A stretch of 64,000 nucleotides of DNA from CAIYYO01 sp049299895 (GTDB lineage: Archaea > Altiarchaeota > Altiarchaeia > IMC4 > QMZM01), in contig JBAQYF010000010.1 in NCBI GenBank assembly GCA_049299895.1, positions 43,053 to 107,052 on the forward strand, given 5' to 3'. The position numbers and the translations under genes were made by a program. The notes under the pieces are model-generated. The model worked only from the letters and a program-made list of their open reading frames with translations, searched no databases and was not told where the DNA came from. Below are positions 27,618 through 34,633 of this stretch, piece after piece (position 1 is the stretch's first letter; each line of letters opens with the position of its first letter).

Positions 27618-27923
27618 TCAGCACTCCCATTCGTCAAAGCTCTTGCAGTATGCCTTGCACTTGCCCTCAACGCATCTCCCGGTCCTTGAAGGAACCTTTT
27701 TCATCTCAAGGTATTGGCAGTCGGCATCGGTTTCGCACGACCTGAGAGCAGAGCATATGAACCCTTCTTCCTCGTCGGATACCGAATAAGTACCCTCCGG
27801 GCAAGTCTCGCTCCACACGTCTCTCTTATAAGTCGTCTTTTGTTTTTCCTGGACGCAGCCGCTGAAAGCCAGCAAAAAAGCGGCGAATAATACAAACCAA
27901 ATGTAGTCATTACTTGGCTTCAT
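27618..27923 (-). CDS. Small Cys-rich lipoprotein
   Basis: A 101-residue secreted protein: charged start, hydrophobic segment and lipobox-like LLAFSGC ending at residue 22, where Cys would carry the lipid anchor. The mature part has several cysteines in the spacing CETDADCQYLE...GRCVEGKCKAYC. The same DxDC...C pattern occurs in the secreted protein at 62659-63690, suggesting a shared extracellular module stabilised by disulfides. Role unknown. It converges on egsA with only 12 nt between. Confidence 0.7.
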   Translation of the reverse strand: MKPSNDYIWFVLFAAFLLAFSGCVQEKQKTTYKRDVWSETCPEGTYSVSDEEEGFICSALRSCETDADCQYLEMKKVPSRTGRCVEGKCKAYCKSFDEWEC

Positions 27924-27939
27924 TTTTGGAAGTTAATTT

Positions 27940-29601
27940 TTATTCCAATACTGCCCCCTTGTCCGCGGAGCTGACAAGCCGCGCGTATCTTTTCAGGTAC
28001 CCGGTCAGTATCTTTTCAGGCCGCTTCCAGGTCTTGAGGCGCTTTTTTATCTCGTCATCGGACAACCGGACGTTTAGTATGCGCGCAGGCAGGTCTATGT
28101 CGATCACGTCGCCGTCTTTAACAACAGCTATGGGACCTCCTTCCGCGGCTTCGGGGCTGACGTGCCCGATGCAAGGCCCCTGTGTTCCGCCGGAGAACCG
28201 TCCGTCGGTGATCAATGCTACGGAATCCGAAAGACCCATTCCCTCGATTGCGGCAGTGCCCTGGAGCATCTCCCGCATTCCGGGGCCGCCTTTAGGCCCT
28301 TCGTACCGGATCACAATAACGTCGCCTTTCTTTACTTTCCCGGCCATGATGACCTTGTTTGCCTCATCCTCGGAATCAAAGACCCTTGCAGGCCCGGTGT
28401 GCTTCAGCATCTTCGGGTCGACCGCAGACTGTTTTATCACTGCGCCCCTCGGTGCAAGATTCCCTTTGAGGACCGCTATCCCACCCTCTTTGTGATAGGG
28501 ATTATCCAGGTCGCGTATCACCTCTTTATTCCGGAGGGGGTTTATTATGCGCAATTCCAACAGGTTCTCCCCGAGGGTCTTTCCGGTAACAGTCAAGGTC
28601 TTCCGGTCAAGCTTTCCTTTGATCTTGTCAAGGACTGCCTGCACGCCGCCGGCCGCATCCAGATCGGACATGTGATGCATTCCGCTGGGGCGCAGGGAAG
28701 TCAGATGAGGCGTCTCCTTGCTTATTTTGTCGAACAGGTCAAGCGAGAGTGTTAGATCGCATTCGTGGGCGATTGCGGGCAGATGCAGTGCCGTATTCGT
28801 GGAGCCTCCGATGGTCATGTCCAGCCGGACGGCGTTCTCGAATGCATGGATCGTCATTATATCCTTCGGCTTAATGTCTTTTTCCAGTAACCTGATTAAC
28901 TGCATCCCGGATTTCTTGGCTATCCTCTGCTTCTTTGCATCCGTAGCAAGGGCTGTCGCGCATCCGGGAAGAGACATGCCGAGTGCTTCCGTCATGCATG
29001 CCATAGTATTCGCAGTATATAGGCCGGAACATGAACCCGCGCCGGGGCATGCGCATTCCTCCAGGTCGCGTATCTCTTTTTCGGTTATTTTGCCTGCCGC
29101 ATATTTTCCTACTGCCTCGAAAACGGATGTCAGATCGATCCCCTGGTCGTTGCAGCATCCCGTTTGCATGGGACCCCCGGTGACGAAAATGGAGGGTATG
29201 TTCACGCGTGCTGCGGCCATCAGTTGCCCGGGGAGTATCTTGTCGCATGACGAAACGAAGAGGAGTGCGTCCATCTGCTGCGCCATTACCTGCAACTCAA
29301 TGGAGTCGGCTATGACCTCCCGCGAAGGCAGGGAATAATGCATCCCGGCATGACCCATTGCTATGCCGTCGCATATTCCTATCGTATTGAATTCGAAAGG
29401 CATCCCCCCTGCGAGGAGTATGCCTTCCTTTGCGCTGTCAGCAAGCCTGTTCAGGTGAATGTGGCCCGGAACGAATGTATTATACGAGTTTACGACGCCG
29501 ATAAAAGGCCTTGCTATCTCTTCGTCCACAAGGCCGAGCGCCTTCATCAGAGAGCGGTGACCCGCCCTCTCCACGCCTTTTTTGGTTTTGTCGGAATTCA
29601 T
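27940..29601 (-). CDS. ilvD: Dihydroxy-acid dehydratase
   Basis: Fe-S dehydratase of branched-chain amino acid synthesis. The 553-residue protein is full length, with PFIGVVNSYNTFVPGH near residue 33, cluster Cys in SSCDKILPG near 118 and CPGAGSCSGLYTANTM near 185, and GRFSGGTQGPCIGH near 472. I choose ATG at 29601, which overlaps the upstream stop as ATGA and matches the usual family start; an ATG at 29610 is also open. It is the last gene of a run led by the nuclease/MNT-HEPN genes, an unusual neighbourhood. LeuA/CimA of the same pathway lies about 2 kb upstream on the same strand. Confidence 0.97.
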   Translation of the reverse strand: MNSDKTKKGVERAGHRSLMKALGLVDEEIARPFIGVVNSYNTFVPGHIHLNRLADSAKEGILLAGGMPFEFNTIGICDGIAMGHAGMHYSLPSREVIADSIELQVMAQQMDALLFVSSCDKILPGQLMAAARVNIPSIFVTGGPMQTGCCNDQGIDLTSVFEAVGKYAAGKITEKEIRDLEECACPGAGSCSGLYTANTMACMTEALGMSLPGCATALATDAKKQRIAKKSGMQLIRLLEKDIKPKDIMTIHAFENAVRLDMTIGGSTNTALHLPAIAHECDLTLSLDLFDKISKETPHLTSLRPSGMHHMSDLDAAGGVQAVLDKIKGKLDRKTLTVTGKTLGENLLELRIINPLRNKEVIRDLDNPYHKEGGIAVLKGNLAPRGAVIKQSAVDPKMLKHTGPARVFDSEDEANKVIMAGKVKKGDVIVIRYEGPKGGPGMREMLQGTAAIEGMGLSDSVALITDGRFSGGTQGPCIGHVSPEAAEGGPIAVVKDGDVIDIDLPARILNVRLSDDEIKKRLKTWKRPEKILTGYLKRYARLVSSADKGAVLE

Positions 29602-30461
29602 TTTAACCATTCTTCAACGAATTTTTTCGAAATTAATAATGCCTTTTCAGCTTTTTCTATGTACTTGCGGGAAGACTCAGAATCATACTCTTTAGAAGGG
29701 ACCCACATTTTGTCGTTCGACAAACCAGGATATCTGCTCAAAGAAACGGCGGGCTCCAAAAACTTGGACAACTCAACGAGTTCGACAATTTCCTCGCTCA
29801 AGAGCTTTTTATCCCGAGCCTCGTTTTCAAGGACTTGCGAAACCTTGTGGGTTCTCTCGAAAGACCCAAGGCATAGGATCACCGCTTTCACGGCTTTTTC
29901 TCCGCATTGCTGACAGTGATAAACCGACTTCTCGAACAGATCTTTTTCATGCAACGTCTTCGCCGACAAAAGGTCCCGGTCCGAATCCTCGAGCCACACC
30001 ATTATCCAGTCCTTATTGGTCACCTTGGAAAGAGCGTAAACGCCCCGCCTAAAAGGAAAAACCCATCTGGTTCCCTTGCGGAAAATATTATGAGAAGTCA
30101 GATACTCCGACGTCTCACTAATCAAATCCGAAGCAAACCCTCTCTCGTCGTAAATCACCATGCCGTCAAGGGTTATGTCAAGGAACAAAGGATTATGGTT
30201 TCGGAAGTTGCTCTCAACCTCCCTCCGGGAATACAAAAGAACGTCAAGCGGCCTCTCAAGATCCACCGTATCGCTGAATTTGATAATATCCTCGATGCGA
30301 TCTATGCGGCTCTTCTTTATATCCTCGACGACTATCAGAACGTCGATGTCATTGTATTTACCTCCCTTGACAAAGGATCCGAAAAGGACTACGCTAACAA
30401 GATCCTTTTTCCAGCAGGCCTGAGCCTTCTCTTTTATTTCGGAGAGGATTGATTGATCCAT
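29598..30461 (-). CDS. Fused nucleotidyltransferase (MNT) - HEPN protein
   Basis: A 287-residue fusion. The N-terminal domain (1-110) is a minimal nucleotidyltransferase with VVLFGSFVKGGKYNDIDVLIV, the GSF...DxD catalytic core, and a third acidic position in RPLDVLLYS. The C-terminal part (about 150-287) is a HEPN helical domain: DRDLLSAKTLHEKDLFEKSV then HCQQCGEKAVKAVILCLG. As separate proteins MNT and HEPN form toxin-antitoxin pairs in which MNT modifies and silences a HEPN RNase. It starts directly at the stop of the nuclease gene and overlaps ilvD by 4 nt. A classic HEPN RxxxxH motif is not evident, so RNase activity is uncertain. Confidence 0.85.
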   Translation of the reverse strand: MDQSILSEIKEKAQACWKKDLVSVVLFGSFVKGGKYNDIDVLIVVEDIKKSRIDRIEDIIKFSDTVDLERPLDVLLYSRREVESNFRNHNPLFLDITLDGMVIYDERGFASDLISETSEYLTSHNIFRKGTRWVFPFRRGVYALSKVTNKDWIMVWLEDSDRDLLSAKTLHEKDLFEKSVYHCQQCGEKAVKAVILCLGSFERTHKVSQVLENEARDKKLLSEEIVELVELSKFLEPAVSLSRYPGLSNDKMWVPSKEYDSESSRKYIEKAEKALLISKKFVEEWLK

Positions 30462-31403
30462 TTACTTTAAGATTTCTAGTTTGTAACGTTTTTTAGGTTC
30501 TATTACTTCAATTGATACTTTATCTCCTGTTTTAATATGATTTTTCCTAAACCATTCACGTATGCCCTTAACAAACCAAGAACCAGCATTATCCAGACCT
30601 TTCTGTTCTATTTCTCTTTGACTAGCTCCTGTTATGCAAGTGATTATCTCCCCATTATTTGTTTCAACGATAAAATCAACACTGTGAGGAGGAAAAAGTG
30701 ACCGGTATTTCCGAGAGAATCTGACACAAATAAAGTTTATATCCGAAGGTGTAAACGTCGTTTCGAATTTTGTTACACTAGGTGAAAGCGTATTTTCCTC
30801 GCTTTGATAAGGAGGTATAAACTGATTGTGATTCTTTGCATTAAGAGATTCAAACATATGAACATGAATCATCTTAGGATCAACGCCTTCTCTAGCAAAT
30901 GTCTTGAAGACAGATATCTTCACGTTTCCATCCACGCCCTCTACTTTTTCCTTGAACTGCGCCCCCATTTCTCCGGTTAGATCGACTAGAAGCACCACAA
31001 TCTCGGGGTTCTTGTTTATTATGAGATCATACATGGCCTCGTGTAGTTCAGGTTTGTTTAGCTCATCGTAGATCGATTTGAATATCTGCTGCCTTGTAAG
31101 TGGGTTTTTCATCGCATTTTTGTAGTCGACAATCTGACCGGATATGCGTCTTACTGCATCGTCGCAAAGGAGCTTGAGCTCTACAACATACCATTTCTTG
31201 TTTCTGAAGTCTATGACAAAGCCATCTGGTATCGAACTATTGTTTGCCAGAGTTTTTAGTTTCTGTTTCGGAAAATATCTCGCTTCCTCGCCGAAGATAT
31301 CTTTTATATGGTACTTTACCATCGGCTCAAAATCAGCAGGCTCGTTCTCTGGAGTCCAAATACTGTATTTCACCCCATCCTGAATAAGCAGTTCCTCGGA
31401 CAT
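30462..31403 (-). CDS. PD-(D/E)XK-like nuclease with C-terminal B3-like domain
   Basis: A 313-residue protein, family not recognised with certainty. Residues 25-80 have the restriction-nuclease-like core: Glu26, IPDGFVIDF with Asp60, and WYVVELKL giving E75-x-K77. This is the canonical PD-(D/E)XK arrangement. After an alpha/beta middle region, residues 210-313 form a beta-rich domain with SWFVKGIREWFRKN and IKTGDKVSIEVI, resembling the B3-type DNA or effector-binding domain of some restriction enzymes. It ends exactly where the MNT-HEPN gene begins and follows a small gene by 9 nt, so the three form one operon. No methyltransferase is nearby. Confidence 0.6.
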   Translation of the reverse strand: MSEELLIQDGVKYSIWTPENEPADFEPMVKYHIKDIFGEEARYFPKQKLKTLANNSSIPDGFVIDFRNKKWYVVELKLLCDDAVRRISGQIVDYKNAMKNPLTRQQIFKSIYDELNKPELHEAMYDLIINKNPEIVVLLVDLTGEMGAQFKEKVEGVDGNVKISVFKTFAREGVDPKMIHVHMFESLNAKNHNQFIPPYQSEENTLSPSVTKFETTFTPSDINFICVRFSRKYRSLFPPHSVDFIVETNNGEIITCITGASQREIEQKGLDNAGSWFVKGIREWFRKNHIKTGDKVSIEVIEPKKRYKLEILK

Positions 31404-31412
31404 TTTACAGTT

Positions 31413-31610
31413 TCAGAAATTCCTCAGGTCTCTAAGGGCTCTTATGGTTTCTACGGAGCTTTTATTTGGGAACCAGTTCTTCAATGCGCCAAGCATCTCA
31501 TCTGAACTGAATTTCTTCTTTTTCTTTGACTTGGATTCCTCAAGTTTCTCATCAGGTAGATAGAACTTTGCGTCCTCCAGTCTTTTAAGTACTTCAGGTA
31601 TTCTAATCAC
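31413..31610 (-). CDS. Small basic protein heading the nuclease/MNT-HEPN operon
   Basis: A 65-residue protein starting with GTG. It has a helical N-terminus, a central run SKSKKKKKF and a C-terminal helix ending IRALRDLRNF. No family is recognised. The 9-nt gap to the nuclease gene suggests co-translation; a DNA-binding or antitoxin-like helper is conceivable, but this is inference from position and charge only. Confidence 0.5.
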   Translation of the reverse strand: MIRIPEVLKRLEDAKFYLPDEKLEESKSKKKKKFSSDEMLGALKNWFPNKSSVETIRALRDLRNF

Positions 31611-31644
31611 CCAATAATCTTACGAATCTCTCCTTTATTACTGC

Positions 31645-33126
31645 CTATTTCAGTATCCTGTTCAGCCCGTTTATGAACGCGATCACAGACGCCATCACGA
31701 CGTCCTCGTCCACGCCTCTTGCAAGAGCAGTATCGTCTCCTTTGCGCACGGTTATCATTACTTCCGCGAGCGCGTCGGATCCCCCTGTTATCGCGTCGAG
31801 GCGGTATTCTTCGAGGGATATGTCTTTTTCCCCTATCGCGTTTTGTATGGCCCTCAGGACCGCATCGACAGGTCCCACTCCTTCCGCAGATGCGCTTTTC
31901 TGCGTGCCTCGCACCTTTAGGGCCACCTTTGCCACGGGTTTCTGGTTCAGGTTGGATGATAGCGAGTAATCCAGGAGGTCCACTATGCGCTCGGTCTTCG
32001 GGACCATGCCCACTATGTCTTGCGCTATCGCCACAAGGTCTTCTTCGACTACCTTCTTTCCTTTCCCGCCGAGGTTCTTTATTTTAATTGTTATCTCTTT
32101 GAGCTGTTCCGGGTCTACGGTTATCCCGATCTCTTTTAATTTGGCGTCTATGCCGTGCACTCCTATGTGCTTTCCGAGGACGAGCTTTCTCTTCGCGCCG
32201 ACCATCTCCGGTTTTATCGGTTCGAAGGTCTCTGCTCTCTTGAGGACCGCGTGCACGTGTATCCCCGATTCGTGCGCGAAGGCGTTGTCTCCGACGATGG
32301 GATAATTGGGCATCACGCGTACGCCGGTCAGGCGCTCCACCAATTTGCTCGTTGGAACGATCTTTTCCGTGATTATGTTGGTATCCTTGCCGTATAACAG
32401 TTTGAGCGCCATTACCACCTGCTCCAGGTCCGCGTTCCCCGCGCGCTCCCCGAGGCCGTTTATCGTCACCTGCACCTGGTTGCATCCGCCTTCCACTGCT
32501 GCGAGGGTGTTTGCGCTGGCCAGTCCGAAGTCATTATGGCAGTGTGTGTCGAGATCTATCTTTATCTCTTTTCGTATAGCTGAGACGAAGTTTCGCATCT
32601 TCTCAGGGTACATGACGCCGACGGTATCGGGAATGTTTATTATCTTTGCCCCCGCTTCCTCGACCCCTTTGCATACGCGCAGGAGGTAAGGGAGTTGCGT
32701 TCTTGTCGCATCCATCGGCGAGAACATGCAGTATATTCCCTGGTCGACTATCTTTTCGACCGCTTTTACCGCCATCTCGTATACTTCGTCTTCGGTCTTG
32801 TTCATCTGGTATTTCAGGTGCTGGGGCGAGGTCGAGATGAACGTATGTATGTGGTCGAGGTCTGCTGATATGCATGCATCTATGTCCGCGGGAAGAGCCC
32901 TTGCGAGGCCGAATACGTCTATTTCCAGCTCCTGTCCTATCTGTTTGACGGTCTCTGCTTCTATCTCGGAATTCATCGGAAAGCCCGCCTCGATGGCGTC
33001 CAGTCCCAGTTCCTGCAGAGCGAGCGCGATCTCTATCTTCTTTTCCTTCGTCAACGCAACTCCGGGAGTCTGTTCTCCGTCCCTCAGGGTGGTGTCAAAA
33101 ACCCTGATCCTTTTGGCTGGTGCCAT
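31645..33126 (-). CDS. 2-Isopropylmalate synthase / (R)-citramalate synthase family
   Basis: Condenses acetyl-CoA with a 2-oxo acid for leucine or isoleucine synthesis. VFDTTLRDGEQTPG near the N-terminus is the DRE-TIM metallolyase signature; THCHNDFGLA near residue 195 and NGLGERAGNADLEQV near 225 complete the barrel, and a C-terminal LeuA allosteric domain occupies roughly 370-490. LeuA and CimA cannot be told apart by eye. ATG at 33126 (MAPAKRIRVFD) is a better start than the TTG five codons upstream. It shares its pathway with ilvD, on the same strand after the nuclease operon. Confidence 0.93.
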   Translation of the reverse strand: MAPAKRIRVFDTTLRDGEQTPGVALTKEKKIEIALALQELGLDAIEAGFPMNSEIEAETVKQIGQELEIDVFGLARALPADIDACISADLDHIHTFISTSPQHLKYQMNKTEDEVYEMAVKAVEKIVDQGIYCMFSPMDATRTQLPYLLRVCKGVEEAGAKIINIPDTVGVMYPEKMRNFVSAIRKEIKIDLDTHCHNDFGLASANTLAAVEGGCNQVQVTINGLGERAGNADLEQVVMALKLLYGKDTNIITEKIVPTSKLVERLTGVRVMPNYPIVGDNAFAHESGIHVHAVLKRAETFEPIKPEMVGAKRKLVLGKHIGVHGIDAKLKEIGITVDPEQLKEITIKIKNLGGKGKKVVEEDLVAIAQDIVGMVPKTERIVDLLDYSLSSNLNQKPVAKVALKVRGTQKSASAEGVGPVDAVLRAIQNAIGEKDISLEEYRLDAITGGSDALAEVMITVRKGDDTALARGVDEDVVMASVIAFINGLNRILK

Positions 33127-33168
33127 ATTTAATATAGGCAATGTGTTAAGAAAAATTAGCAGGGGGGA

Positions 33169-34575
33169 CTATTTCTCCCATAGTAGGTACCATTTTCCAT
33201 TTCTTTGAGCTGCGAAAACAAGCTTTCCATTAACCTGATTCAATGAATCAATCCGCTCAAAGCCTGATATCTCGGTTCCATCATATATTACGCTGGCCAG
33301 ATTATTTTTGCGGGCTATGTAAGCAAGACGCCCTGAAACGTCTACAAAGGAATTAACAGATGAATAATTGCTGCCGATTACATCCCCGCCATAGACGACA
33401 GCGTATTTTCCATTCAATAAGCCCTTGTATAATAGCGTATCGCGTACGCTCTCAAATGACGGGTCGACTGAATCATATTCTGTCCCTACCTCCGAGCCGT
33501 CATAGACTATGATGTCCTTCCCGTTCTTTGCCGCAGCATATGCAATTCTTCCTGCAACGATCCTTGGGAGAGACACTCTGTCGTATCCTTTGAGTGCTTT
33601 TCCGTCGTAGACCACATAGTATTTGCCGTTTTTTGAGGCAATATATGCGGTCGTCCCGTTGATTGACGTAAGGCCTGCGGCATAGTCGTATTCCCTGCCG
33701 ATCTCCTTTCCTGAGTAGACTATGAATGTTTTGCCTCCCAGGGATGCTGCGTATACCAGTCCTCCGTTTATCTCGCTGTAAGCTTCTTCTACTTTGTCGT
33801 ATTTCCTGCCGAGTTCCTGCCCCCTGAGGTAGATGGAAGACCTGCTTCCTATCAGCGCATAGAAAGCAAGAGAATTGTTTATCTCCATTGGGAAGGAAAC
33901 ATAATCGTACGGCCCCGCTTCCCGTCCGTCATAGATGACGTACTGCTTGTTTCCCTTGTAGGCTTTGTAAGCCAGCTTCTGCGCAACGGAACTGGGAGAA
34001 TCTGCGCGGTCATATTCCAGGCCGTATTCTTTCCCTGAATAGACGATGAATGTTGTTGAGTTCTGCCTTGCTACATAAGCAAGTGTCCCGTTGATTATCT
34101 GGTAGGAGTCGACTGAATCGTATTCTGCGCCGATTCTTTTGCCGTCGTGGACGATAAATTGCCTGCCTTCCTGCGAGGCGAGAAATAACGGTTTAGAGGA
34201 TAATTCCATCAGTCCCTGTATGCTGTCATATCCCTCGCCTAATGAGCCGTTTACTAGCAGGTGCTTTTTCCCCTGGAATGAGACGATATAAACCGCTTTT
34301 CCGCCGATTACCGATACATCGATAGAATCATAACCGGTCTCACGCTCATAAAACGGGGAGGGCTTGAACCATTCAGGGTTTATTAGAAGAGTCGTAGTTA
34401 CCGCAGGTTCTGTCGTTGAGATCGGGTAGACAAGAGTATCCTGGAGTGTATCATATGCTTCCGGGATCGCAGCAGATGGGTTCTGCCTTGCGTAAGGCTT
34501 CTCCCAATTAACGCAGCAGGGGGAAAGGTAGAGGAATATTAAAAGCAGGGATAATGAAATTTTGATGTAGTCCAC
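33169..34575 (-). CDS. Secreted YDG-repeat protein
   Basis: A 468-residue exported protein: hydrophobic signal (4-22) ending SPCC, possibly a lipobox, then a Thr-rich stretch and about nine tandem units of some 40 residues. Each unit resembles: NGxxAYxAxxNGKxxIVYDGKExGxxYDxV. Alternating aromatic-hydrophobic strands and conserved YDG turns suggest a beta-propeller or beta-solenoid. It resembles WG-type repeat proteins in general design. A paralog with the same unit is encoded at 44023-45078. It lies 58 nt after the PEPCK gene on the same strand. Function unknown; cell-surface binding is the plausible guess. Confidence 0.72.
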   Translation of the reverse strand: MDYIKISLSLLLIFLYLSPCCVNWEKPYARQNPSAAIPEAYDTLQDTLVYPISTTEPAVTTTLLINPEWFKPSPFYERETGYDSIDVSVIGGKAVYIVSFQGKKHLLVNGSLGEGYDSIQGLMELSSKPLFLASQEGRQFIVHDGKRIGAEYDSVDSYQIINGTLAYVARQNSTTFIVYSGKEYGLEYDRADSPSSVAQKLAYKAYKGNKQYVIYDGREAGPYDYVSFPMEINNSLAFYALIGSRSSIYLRGQELGRKYDKVEEAYSEINGGLVYAASLGGKTFIVYSGKEIGREYDYAAGLTSINGTTAYIASKNGKYYVVYDGKALKGYDRVSLPRIVAGRIAYAAAKNGKDIIVYDGSEVGTEYDSVDPSFESVRDTLLYKGLLNGKYAVVYGGDVIGSNYSSVNSFVDVSGRLAYIARKNNLASVIYDGTEISGFERIDSLNQVNGKLVFAAQRNGKWYLLWEK

Positions 34576-34633
34576 TATAAAGAATTACTTAAAACAAGTA
34601 TAAAAAGACAGGAAAAAAAGAAAGCACACCCGG

